A stretch of DNA of 6,892 nt from Andreesenia sp964489735 (GTDB lineage: Bacteria > Bacillota > Clostridia > Tissierellales > Gottschalkiaceae): NCBI GenBank assembly GCA_964489735.1, contig CAZBAL010000053.1, forward strand, positions 1 to 6,892, written 5' to 3'. Numbering within the stretch: the first letter of the stretch is position 1; each line of letters opens with the position of its first letter. This document shows positions 1-5,619 of this stretch, piece after piece. Below the pieces are notes generated by a model. The model had not been told where the DNA came from. It worked only from the letters and a program-made list of their open reading frames with translations, and made no database searches. A program made the translations under genes and the position numbers.

Positions 1-53
1 CTTCATCTCTTTTTATAAATAGTTTTATGAACAATTTTCTATAACCCTCTTTT

Positions 54-89
54 TAAAAAAGAAAAAAAGCTTCCTTTTCAAGAAGCTTT
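54..89 (-). terminator. Rho-independent terminator after the cysteine desulfurase gene
   Basis: Read on the minus strand, bases 89-66 form a 10-bp stem (AAAGCTTCTT paired with AGGAAGCTTT, one G-T wobble) closed by a GAAA tetraloop. A long T-rich run (TTTTCTTTTTT) follows directly. This is the clearest intrinsic terminator in the window. It lies about 90 bases past the stop of the cysteine desulfurase gene. The bases between (90-178) are AT-rich with no ORF or motif I can support. Confidence 0.92.
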
Positions 90-178
90 CTAAATTCATA
101 TTGTTAATACAGTTTCATATATATTCAAATGCTTTAATATATATTATTAATATACACTGATATATTCGAAGTATTTTA

Positions 179-1327
179 TTATACTATATTAGATATTATT
201 TCCTCTATTGCGCCTAAAGCCATATCAACTTCTTCTTCAGTGTTGAAATATCCAAAACTGAATCTTACTGTACCCTGCTCAAAAGTTCCCATAGTTTTAT
301 GAGAAAGTGGCGCACAGTGTAATCCCGGTCTGGTTCCTATATCAAATACCGAGTTAAGTATATATCCAACCTCAGATGAGTCTTCTTCACCTATATTTAT
401 AGATACAACTGATGTTCTTTTGGACATATCCTCTGGTCCATATATCTTAACTATATCCATCTCTTTTAACCCGTTGATGAACTTTTCAGCCAGCATATCC
501 TCATGCTCTCTTATATTATCTATTCCAACTTTATTTATGAACTCAATTCCAGCAGCTAGACCCGCAATACCCGCAGTATTTGGAGTTCCAGTCTCTAATC
601 TGTCTGGCATCATTTCAGGCTGTGTAAGAAGTGCTGACTGACTTCCTGTTCCACCTTCTATTATAGTATCCAGGTGTAATTTAGGACTCACATAAATACC
701 TCCGGTCCCCTGAGGCCCTAGAAGCCCTTTATGACCTGCGAAGCATAGTATGTCTATATTCATCTTTTCAACGTCTATTTCGTACACTCCTGCGCTCTGA
801 GCGGCGTCTACTATATATACTATATCTCTTTCTTCAGTAATCTTTCCGATTTCTCCAATTGGAAATATGGCTCCCGATACATTAGATGCATGTGTCGTAA
901 CTATAAGTCTGGTATTATCCTTTATAGACTCTTGCAATTTATTTAAATCTAGGGTTCCATCCGTTTCACATTCAACTATTGTCAGTTCAATAATACCCTT
1001 ATCTGCTAAAGTTTTAAGAGGTCTTAATACTGAATTGTGTTCCATAGTCGTAGTTATTGCATGATCTCCCTGTTTCAGCACCCCTTTTATTCCCATATTC
1101 AGTGCATCTGAAGTATTATGAGTGAATGCTATCTGCATAGGATCCTTAACATTGAAAAAGTTAGCAACTATCTCTCTTGAATCATATATTATCCTGCCAG
1201 CTTCAAGTGCAAGTGAATGACCTGATCTTCCTGGGTTTGCACTGTACTGAGTCATAACCTCTACAATTCTATCGTAAACTTCCTGAGGCTTTGGAAAAGT
1301 TGTTGCCGCATTATCAAGATATATCAT
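179..1327 (-). CDS. Cysteine desulfurase family protein (class V aminotransferase fold)
   Basis: This 382-residue PLP enzyme very likely takes sulfur (or selenium) from cysteine (or selenocysteine) onto an active-site cysteine, releasing alanine. The class V fold is complete: the N-terminal YLDNAATT signature, H97 in MEHNSV (ring stacking), D174 and Q177 in VDAAQSAG (cofactor contacts), K200 in FAGHKGLLGPQGTGG (Schiff base) and C338 in GLHCAPL (sulfur acceptor). Length and motifs fit the subfamily I know as TIGR01977 (EF2568-like), often encoded near selD and selenium-dependent molybdenum hydroxylases; the subfamily assignment is from memory. The ATG start has a strong AGAGGTG ribosome binding site 7 bases upstream. 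It is the last gene of the minus-strand series, 134 bases after the LPQTG gene, with a hairpin in that gap and a strong terminator downstream. Housekeeping Fe-S assembly is an alternative role; no SufU or IscU gene is adjacent. Confidence 0.9.
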   Translation of the reverse strand: MIYLDNAATTFPKPQEVYDRIVEVMTQYSANPGRSGHSLALEAGRIIYDSREIVANFFNVKDPMQIAFTHNTSDALNMGIKGVLKQGDHAITTTMEHNSVLRPLKTLADKGIIELTIVECETDGTLDLNKLQESIKDNTRLIVTTHASNVSGAIFPIGEIGKITEERDIVYIVDAAQSAGVYEIDVEKMNIDILCFAGHKGLLGPQGTGGIYVSPKLHLDTIIEGGTGSQSALLTQPEMMPDRLETGTPNTAGIAGLAAGIEFINKVGIDNIREHEDMLAEKFINGLKEMDIVKIYGPEDMSKRTSVVSINIGEEDSSEVGYILNSVFDIGTRPGLHCAPLSHKTMGTFEQGTVRFSFGYFNTEEEVDMALGAIEEIISNIV

Positions 1328-1351
1328 TTATATTCACCTCTAATAAATATT

Positions 1352-1373
1352 AGGGAGCCTTTAAAGGCTCCCT
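1352..1373 (-). other. Perfect 22-base palindrome / hairpin between the LPQTG gene and the cysteine desulfurase gene
   Basis: Both strands read the same here (AGGGAGCCTTT joined to AAAGGCTCCCT), which gives an 8- to 9-bp GC-rich stem in RNA. On the minus strand the next bases are AATATTTATTAG rather than a run of T, so it is a poor intrinsic terminator. It sits only about 15 bases before the AGAGGTG ribosome binding site of the cysteine desulfurase gene. It may be a leaky terminator for the surface-protein operon, an mRNA end-protecting or processing hairpin, or a protein-binding palindrome. Confidence 0.75.
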
Positions 1374-1406
1374 CTATTAATATTCTACCACTATTTTAAA
1401 TATTAT

Positions 1407-1416
1407 TCTCATTATA
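1407..1416 (-). promoter_or_regulatory. Possible -10 element for the cysteine desulfurase gene
   Basis: The minus strand carries an exact TATAAT within ATATATAATG, about 80-90 bases before the ATG of the cysteine desulfurase gene. I see no good -35 at 15-18 bases upstream (only A/T-rich sequence) and no TGn extension. In DNA this AT-rich a TATAAT can arise by chance. If real, the transcript would carry the palindrome at 1352-1373 in its leader. Confidence 0.25.
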
Positions 1417-1461
1417 TATGCTATTATGTTAATAATTTTTCTATCTTCTACTGCTTATTTT

Positions 1462-2838
1462 TTATTTTTTTTTATAAATAAACGTACCCGCCGCAACAGA
1501 GATTATTCCTAATGTTATCAATACTGCTGTGTTAATTGGATTCCCTGTTTGTGGAAGTTTAGTTCCAGTCTTAGCTGGAGTAGTAGTTGTAGTTTTGGCA
1601 GCAGGCTTGCTTGAAGTAGTTGAAGGCTTTTTAGCCGGATCATCAACTGGTTTCTTTTTCTTAGTCATTACAACTGTAACCTTTTTAGGTATATCATCAT
1701 TTTTTGCTTCGACTTTCTTATCGTAATCGAATACCAATCTTGCTTGAGTGTCAAATATATCATTTACATCCGAAAGTACCTCAACAAAAATCTGCTTTTC
1801 CTGAACTGAATTTCTCTTTATAAGATAAGTCTTAGGCTTTATTATACCTTCTGGATTCTCTTTCCCAGAATCTTCACTATCTATATACTTAGCTGTCTGA
1901 TGCAGTTCGGCTTCTGCTTTTGCAGAGTTTAAATCTGTCTCATATACATTCATTTTAATAATAAATGCATATTCACCATTATTCTCCTGAGGCACAGTAT
2001 CAATATATATTTCTGATTTCCCTTCTTTTTCTACAACTATGGCATTAGTGACTATCGAGCTAGCCCCTCTTGCCAGTTCCTCTTTATCAGGCTTCATAAG
2101 TTTTACAGGAACCTTATATACTTTCTGCTCTGCAGGTGTCTCCTGTGGAGTTTCAGCTGCAGGGAATTTTACTTCGAGCTTCTTATTTCCTGAAAATACT
2201 ATCTTATTATCCTTAACTTCAGCTGTATCTGCACCCTCAGCTCTAAACCCTATTTTCACTTCTATAGGATATTCTGCTTCAGTAACTGTCACTGTATTTC
2301 CTAAACTTATTTTAATACCACCTGGATATTCTTTTTCTTCCTCTTCACCAAGTTTTGCTTTTACAGTTGATACGCCGTAGCTGATATTTCCATCTTTATC
2401 TTTCACTTCCGTAATCCTTGCAGGCTTATCGCCCGATTTTGTCTCTGAAAGCATAATGAAAATCTCTTTATTTCCGTCATTTTTCTCAACGAACAGAGCG
2501 AGCTTCTTTCCTCCATCTATCGCATTCGACTTTGCATCGTCTAAAGCGTCCGATTCATCAGTTATCTTAACCTCTTTAATGCTTACACTTTTCACACCGA
2601 ATCCTGCAAGATCTTTATGATCTCCCGTATATCCAGTCAACACTTTAAACTGATCAAGACTCAGTTCAAAACCATCACCTTTTTGAATAAGCCCCATAGG
2701 ATCATACTTGGTGCTTGCATCTGAAGCTATTGAAACATTTTGAATTTCATCAATATTTAAAACACCTACAGAACTGACTGACAGCATACCAAATGCTAAC
2801 AATGCAGCCGCTGATTTAACTAAAATTCTTCTTTTCAT
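1462..2838 (-). CDS. LPXTG cell-wall-anchored surface protein with a NEAT-like domain
   Basis: This 458-residue protein is secreted and probably linked to peptidoglycan by the sortase encoded just upstream. Residues 1 to about 27 (start MKRRILVKSAAALL) are a signal peptide. The region from about 42 to 230 is acidic, beta-rich in character and not recognised. Residues 241 to about 380 resemble a NEAT domain (heme or iron binding in Gram-positive surface proteins): an opening YKVPVKLMKPD strand, an AIVVEKEGKSEIYI strand and a closing ARLVFDYDKK strand. I do not see the YxxxY heme-ligand motif, so heme binding is not shown. A Lys/Pro/Thr wall-spanning linker (about 394-427) precedes the sorting signal: LPQTG at 428-432, a hydrophobic segment and a terminal KKK. 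The start at 2838 is chosen because AGGAG (2848-2852) is 9 bases upstream; an ATG at 2847 abuts that AGGAG and would be unusable. The gene begins 18 bases after the sortase stop. A run of nine A encodes the lysine tail. Confidence 0.9.
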   Translation of the reverse strand: MKRRILVKSAAALLAFGMLSVSSVGVLNIDEIQNVSIASDASTKYDPMGLIQKGDGFELSLDQFKVLTGYTGDHKDLAGFGVKSVSIKEVKITDESDALDDAKSNAIDGGKKLALFVEKNDGNKEIFIMLSETKSGDKPARITEVKDKDGNISYGVSTVKAKLGEEEEKEYPGGIKISLGNTVTVTEAEYPIEVKIGFRAEGADTAEVKDNKIVFSGNKKLEVKFPAAETPQETPAEQKVYKVPVKLMKPDKEELARGASSIVTNAIVVEKEGKSEIYIDTVPQENNGEYAFIIKMNVYETDLNSAKAEAELHQTAKYIDSEDSGKENPEGIIKPKTYLIKRNSVQEKQIFVEVLSDVNDIFDTQARLVFDYDKKVEAKNDDIPKKVTVVMTKKKKPVDDPAKKPSTTSSKPAAKTTTTTPAKTGTKLPQTGNPINTAVLITLGIISVAAGTFIYKKK

Positions 2839-2847
2839 ATCTCTCAT

Positions 2848-2852
2848 CTCCT
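2848..2852 (-). promoter_or_regulatory. Ribosome binding site deciding the LPQTG gene start
   Basis: The minus strand reads AGGAG here. It directly touches one in-frame ATG (2847, no spacing) and lies 9 bases from a second ATG at 2838. The second spacing works for initiation and the first does not, so translation should begin at MKRRIL, giving a clean signal peptide. Confidence 0.8.
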
Positions 2853-2856
2853 AATA

Positions 2857-3543
2857 TTACTGATTTATTTCTGGATTTTCCGTAACTTCCGGATTATCCG
2901 GACTCTCTTGGTTTTCTGGATTTTCTGGGATTTCTCTCATTTCAGCTTGAACAATAATCCTCTTATCTCCAAGCTCATTACAAGTGACTATTGTCATCAT
3001 TCTCTTTCCCTCTTCATCATCAAGCACTTCAGACTGATACGGATCTACATTGTATACTCTTGTCACGTAGTAGTCGTACTCACCATAAAGCGTGATTATC
3101 TTAATAAGATCCCCATTATTAAGCTTGTTTACACCATTGAATACTTCATTGTAAACATTACTGCTATGACCTGATATGGCAAAGTTTCCATACTCTCCCG
3201 GCATCTTAGTCTGGGTGAAGTGACCTACGTAGTATTTAAGATGGTTCATATCTGTTCCCTCAACTATTATAGACTTCAGTTTAAGTACAGGTATCTCAAT
3301 AATAGCCAGTTTTTCACCACCAAGCATAGGTCTTAAATCTTCCTCCTTTGGAGGTTCTGATGGAGCTTCCTCAGGCTGTGATGTATCTCCAGGTTCTTCT
3401 GGATTTTTTTGTTCCAGTTCTTTTTCAAATTCATCAATCAGACTTTTCTCTTTATATTTAGTATAGCCTTTAAGCCCTATGGCATTGATTATAGCTGCTA
3501 AACCTACGACAATCAGAATGACTGCAATAATCTTTTTTTTCAT
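2857..3543 (-). CDS. Sortase (class A/D-like transpeptidase)
   Basis: This 228-residue membrane-bound transpeptidase should cleave LPXTG-type signals and attach the protein to the cell wall; the LPQTG protein encoded next is its probable substrate. After a short basic start (MKKK) there is one membrane helix (about 5-23), giving an N-in, C-out topology. A Glu/Pro-rich spacer (about 45-69) leads to the catalytic beta-barrel (about 77-202). The catalytic triad is visible: H126 in ISGHSS, C188 in TIVTC and R195 in DKRIIVQAE. The TIVTC box followed closely by the arginine fits class A or D; I see no class B features, and cannot fix the class. The last 24 or so residues form an acidic Pro/Glu/Asn tail (PENPENQ, then PDNPE and TENPE), unusual after a sortase barrel. 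The start at 3543 has AGGAG 7 bases upstream, overlapping the XdhC stop codon; an earlier ATG at 3576 lacks a good site. Confidence 0.92.
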   Translation of the reverse strand: MKKKIIAVILIVVGLAAIINAIGLKGYTKYKEKSLIDEFEKELEQKNPEEPGDTSQPEEAPSEPPKEEDLRPMLGGEKLAIIEIPVLKLKSIIVEGTDMNHLKYYVGHFTQTKMPGEYGNFAISGHSSNVYNEVFNGVNKLNNGDLIKIITLYGEYDYYVTRVYNVDPYQSEVLDDEEGKRMMTIVTCNELGDKRIIVQAEMREIPENPENQESPDNPEVTENPEINQ

Positions 3544-3550
3544 CCTGTTT

Positions 3551-3555
3551 CTCCT
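3551..3555 (-). promoter_or_regulatory. Ribosome binding site of the sortase gene, overlapping the XdhC stop codon
   Basis: The minus strand reads TAGGAG, where TAG is the stop codon of the upstream XdhC-family gene and AGGAG is the site for the sortase ATG at 3543 (7-base spacing). The overlap suggests translational coupling: ribosomes finishing the XdhC-family gene expose or reuse the site for the sortase. Confidence 0.8.
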
Positions 3556-4330
3556 AACCGCTTTTTTCTGACTCATTTTTCACCATAAGTATCTGAGCTA
3601 AAACGCCGACAGCCAGCTCATCCGGTGAATTTGTACCTACATTTATTCCTATTGGAGCATATACTTTTTCAATCTCTTCCCCACTTATTCCTCTTGAAAT
3701 TAGATTATTGGTAATCTTCTTTATCTTAGTTCTGCTTCCCAGCATTCCAATATATCCGGCATTTCTTCCTAACACAGCCTCTAGTGCCCTTTCATCTGCA
3801 TCATGCGAATGCCTGGATATTACAATATATGTATCACTACCAATATTATAGTTTTTAAGATTTTCCACTACATTTCCAAACACTATCTCAGCATCTGGAA
3901 ATCTCTCTTTATTGCAGAAGCTTTCTCTGTCATCAAAAAGTACAATCTTAAATTTTTGAGTTCTGGCAACATTATAAATATTAGTTCCTACATGGCCACA
4001 TCCTACTATCAACAGCTTATTTCTCGGTTTGAATATCTTTATATAAACTTCAGCGGAACTTCCAACCTTATTGTCCGCATCTGTGCATTTTCTGTTCTCA
4101 AAGTACTCTATAGAATCTTCTCCTGTTTTGAGACATTCTCTAGCCTTGAGTACAGCCTGATATTCGAGACCCCCTCCTCCTATAGTTCCATAGGTTTCAT
4201 CTTCAAGAACCGCCATAATCATTCCAGGCACAGAAGGTGATGTCCCTGATCTCCTAATTAAAGTTATCAGAGCAACAGTCATTCCATCATCAACTTTTTC
4301 AGTTAAAGTCCTAAGTATTTCATGTTCCAT
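3554..4330 (-). CDS. XdhC/CoxI family protein (molybdenum hydroxylase accessory type)
   Basis: This 258-residue protein has the two-part XdhC layout. The N-terminal XdhC/CoxI domain (about 10-98) contains RRSGTSPSVPG and GTIGGGGLEYQAV. The C-terminal Rossmann-like domain (about 104-248) contains LLIVGCGHVGTN (a GxGxxG nucleotide loop), YIGMLGSRTK and the closing APIGINVGTNSPDELAVG. Family members bind and modify (sulfurate) the molybdenum cofactor and deliver it to xanthine dehydrogenase-type enzymes; some belong to selenium-dependent hydroxylase clusters. Two family signatures are altered: GGGGLE lacks the cysteine seen in GGCLE, and the usual MxCGG before the xVFIEP strand is replaced by KVGSS, so cofactor handling may differ. 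No molybdoenzyme gene is in the window. It is the first gene of a tight unit with the sortase and LPQTG genes. The start has GAGAGG about 12 bases upstream, rather far, but no better start is in frame. Confidence 0.87.
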   Translation of the reverse strand: MEHEILRTLTEKVDDGMTVALITLIRRSGTSPSVPGMIMAVLEDETYGTIGGGGLEYQAVLKARECLKTGEDSIEYFENRKCTDADNKVGSSAEVYIKIFKPRNKLLIVGCGHVGTNIYNVARTQKFKIVLFDDRESFCNKERFPDAEIVFGNVVENLKNYNIGSDTYIVISRHSHDADERALEAVLGRNAGYIGMLGSRTKIKKITNNLISRGISGEEIEKVYAPIGINVGTNSPDELAVGVLAQILMVKNESEKSG

Positions 4331-4381
4331 AATAAGTATATACCTCTCTATGAATATATTACCCCTTCATAATATAATAAC

Positions 4382-4410
4382 ACAAATTTATCCAACTATC
4401 ATGAATTTGT
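4382..4410. repeat. Inverted repeat upstream of the XdhC-family gene
   Basis: Arms ACAAATT (4382-4388) and AATTTGT (4404-4410) are perfect inverted copies separated by 15 bases. They lie 52-80 bases before the XdhC start and downstream of the candidate promoter. This could be a regulator site or a weak leader hairpin. The arms are short and AT-rich, so chance is possible. Confidence 0.35.
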
Positions 4411-4457
4411 TAAGCTTTACCTTAGATTTACCCTGTGTCACAGTTGATTTGAGTGTA

Positions 4458-4486
4458 CTTATACCAGTTTTTTACTCTATTATAAA
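4458..4486 (-). promoter_or_regulatory. Candidate promoter for the XdhC-sortase-LPQTG unit
   Basis: On the minus strand TTTATA (4481-4486, four of six -35 matches) is followed after 17 bases by TATAAG (4458-4463), with a TGG extension in front of the -10. It begins in the T-run of the nadA terminator, as expected for an adjacent new transcription unit. The leader would be about 120 bases. A second AT-rich candidate -10 lies near 4372-4378 with a poor -35. Confidence 0.4.
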
Positions 4487-4528
4487 AAATACCCCAGAAT
4501 TTTAGGTTTTCAGCCTAACTTTCCGGGG
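4483..4528 (-). terminator. Rho-independent terminator after nadA
   Basis: Minus-strand bases 4528-4492 form a 15-position stem (CCCCGGAAAGTTAGG against CCTAAAATTCTGGGG, with one G-T pair and two mismatches) around a CTGAAAA loop, followed by TATTTTTTA. It lies about 60 bases past the nadA stop and separates nadA from the XdhC-sortase-LPQTG unit. The opposite strand has no T-run after the stem, so it acts in one direction only. Confidence 0.88.
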
Positions 4529-4591
4529 CATATGATTATTTATTAGTTTTCCATTTCTTCTTATATCTAGTTTCAAAATTCTACCATTTCT

Positions 4592-5500
4592 CTAGACTTT
4601 CAGCATCTTATCTAAAGAATTAAAAGCAGATGCTCTTACATCTTCATCTATGAATATTTCATTCTTTTCTGTCTTTAGAACATCCCTGATATCATCGAGC
4701 GAAGTCTTTTTCATATTTTCACATACAAGTGTATCTGAAAGCAATATGAACTCTTTTTCAGGACTGTCCTTTTTCAGCTGATGAAGAATTCCTTCCTCTG
4801 TTCCTATTATAAATCTATCTTCATCCGAGTTCTTGCAGTAAGCTATTATAGCAGAAGTACTGCCCACAAAATCCGCCTTTTCAACTATTTTGGGGTCACA
4901 CTCAGGATGAACTAGAATTTTAACTCCTGGATATTCTTCTCTGGCCTTTTCAATATCAGACTCTAAAAGTCTGTTATGAGTTATGCAGAAACCGTCGTAT
5001 AGAACTATCTCCTTATCTGGAAGCAGAGTTCCTATATAGTTACCTAAACATCTGTCCGGTGTGAATATTATCTTATCACTTTCAATACTGTTCACAACAG
5101 ATAGTGCATTAGCCGATGTACAGCATATATCCGATTCCGCCTTTACAGCAGCAGATGAGTTCACATAGGTCACAACCGGTATATTTTCATTCTCTTTCTT
5201 GAACTCTCTGAGACTCTCTGTGTCTATCATATCTGCCATAGGACAACCAGCATAACTATTAGCAAGAAATACTCTTTTTTCAGGTGACAGTATCTTTGCA
5301 CTTTCAGCCATGAACTTGACTCCAGCTACAACTATAATATCATTATCACAGTCTTTTCCCACCTGGGCCATCTTCAGTGAATCACCTACAAAATCAGCAA
5401 TTTCCTGAATCTCCGGTATCTGATAATTATGTGCAAGAATGAATGCACCTTTTTCTGATTTTAACTCCTCTATTTCCTTAATTAAATCTTCCGTTGACAT
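4592..5500 (-). CDS. nadA: Quinolinate synthase NadA
   Basis: NadA condenses iminoaspartate with dihydroxyacetone phosphate to make quinolinate, the committed step of de novo NAD synthesis, using an oxygen-sensitive [4Fe-4S] cluster in the cytoplasm. The 302 residues match the compact type found in Thermotoga and Clostridia. Visible features are AHNYQIPEIQ at 23-32 (substrate pocket), three cluster cysteines with the family's spacing of about 86-88 residues (C86 in AGCPMAD, C172 in DGFCITH, C260 in TLVCENMKK), ICCTSANA at 125-132, ILVHPEC at 195-201 and GSTSAII at 213-219. The usual C-terminal LDKML ending is intact. The start follows an AGGG ribosome binding site. The gene has its own promoter and candidate operator and is followed by a terminator, so it appears monocistronic. 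The usual partners nadB (or aspartate dehydrogenase) and nadC are not beside it. Confidence 0.97.
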   Translation of the reverse strand: MSTEDLIKEIEELKSEKGAFILAHNYQIPEIQEIADFVGDSLKMAQVGKDCDNDIIVVAGVKFMAESAKILSPEKRVFLANSYAGCPMADMIDTESLREFKKENENIPVVTYVNSSAAVKAESDICCTSANALSVVNSIESDKIIFTPDRCLGNYIGTLLPDKEIVLYDGFCITHNRLLESDIEKAREEYPGVKILVHPECDPKIVEKADFVGSTSAIIAYCKNSDEDRFIIGTEEGILHQLKKDSPEKEFILLSDTLVCENMKKTSLDDIRDVLKTEKNEIFIDEDVRASAFNSLDKMLKV

Positions 5501-5530
5501 ATCTACCCTGCTTTCTTCTTATAACTAATA

Positions 5531-5561
5531 GTGTCATTATTTCATCTGACAAGACACCTGT
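5531..5561 (-). promoter_or_regulatory. Candidate NiaR-type operator in the nadA leader
   Basis: Just downstream of the predicted nadA transcription start the minus strand reads ACAGGTGTCTTGTCA (5561-5547), and after nine bases comes the inverted partner TGACACT. The pieces TGTCA/TGACA and GTGTC/GACAC are inverted copies. NiaR (YrxA), the niacin-responsive repressor of nad genes in Bacillota, recognises sites with ACAGGTGTC-like half-sites as I recall; the exact consensus is from memory. Position over the start region fits repression. Confidence 0.5.
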
Positions 5562-5572
5562 AATCTATAGTA

Positions 5573-5601
5573 AATATATCATAAAATGAACATTTTTTCA
5601 A
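5573..5601 (-). promoter_or_regulatory. Sigma-A-type promoter of nadA
   Basis: On the minus strand TTGAAA (5596-5601) is followed by a 17-base spacer and TATATT (5573-5578), with a TGA extension immediately before the -10. This matches five of six -10 bases and four of six -35 bases (TTGAAA against TTGACA differs at one further position at most), at ideal spacing. Transcription would start near 5565, about 65 bases before the nadA ATG. Confidence 0.7.
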
Positions 5602-5619
5602 AGGAAATATAGGGTTAAA

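Noticed and set aside
1..53. Possible start of another minus-strand gene beyond the terminator (GAGGG followed by a TTG codon)
   Set aside because: Only about a dozen codons are in the window and the rare TTG start has no other support.
2039..2380. Plus-strand ORF of 113 codons inside the LPQTG gene
   Set aside because: It is antisense to a well-supported gene, is Ser/Leu/Phe-rich as expected of reverse reading, has no convincing ribosome binding site and no family resemblance. The other plus-strand ORFs (for example 3803-4240, 2908-3174 and 6136-6360) fail for the same reasons.
3541..3576. Longer sortase start at 3576 overlapping the XdhC-family gene by 23 bases
   Set aside because: There is no good ribosome binding site before it, while the ATG at 3543 has AGGAG at 7 bases and gives a normal short basic start before the membrane helix.
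4407..4424. Rex-like half-site TTGTTAA on the plus strand upstream of the XdhC-family gene
   Set aside because: The second half of the expected palindrome is not present, and such AT-rich heptamers are common by chance here.
4331..4480. Riboswitch (for example molybdenum cofactor type) in the XdhC leader
   Set aside because: No conserved multi-stem structure or recognisable core motif is visible; only short inverted repeats are present.
4531..4591. In-frame extension of nadA past its TAG stop (about 20 open codons)
   Set aside because: NadA ends normally with the LDKML motif before the TAG, and the following codons run into the terminator stem. It is an ordinary 3' untranslated region.
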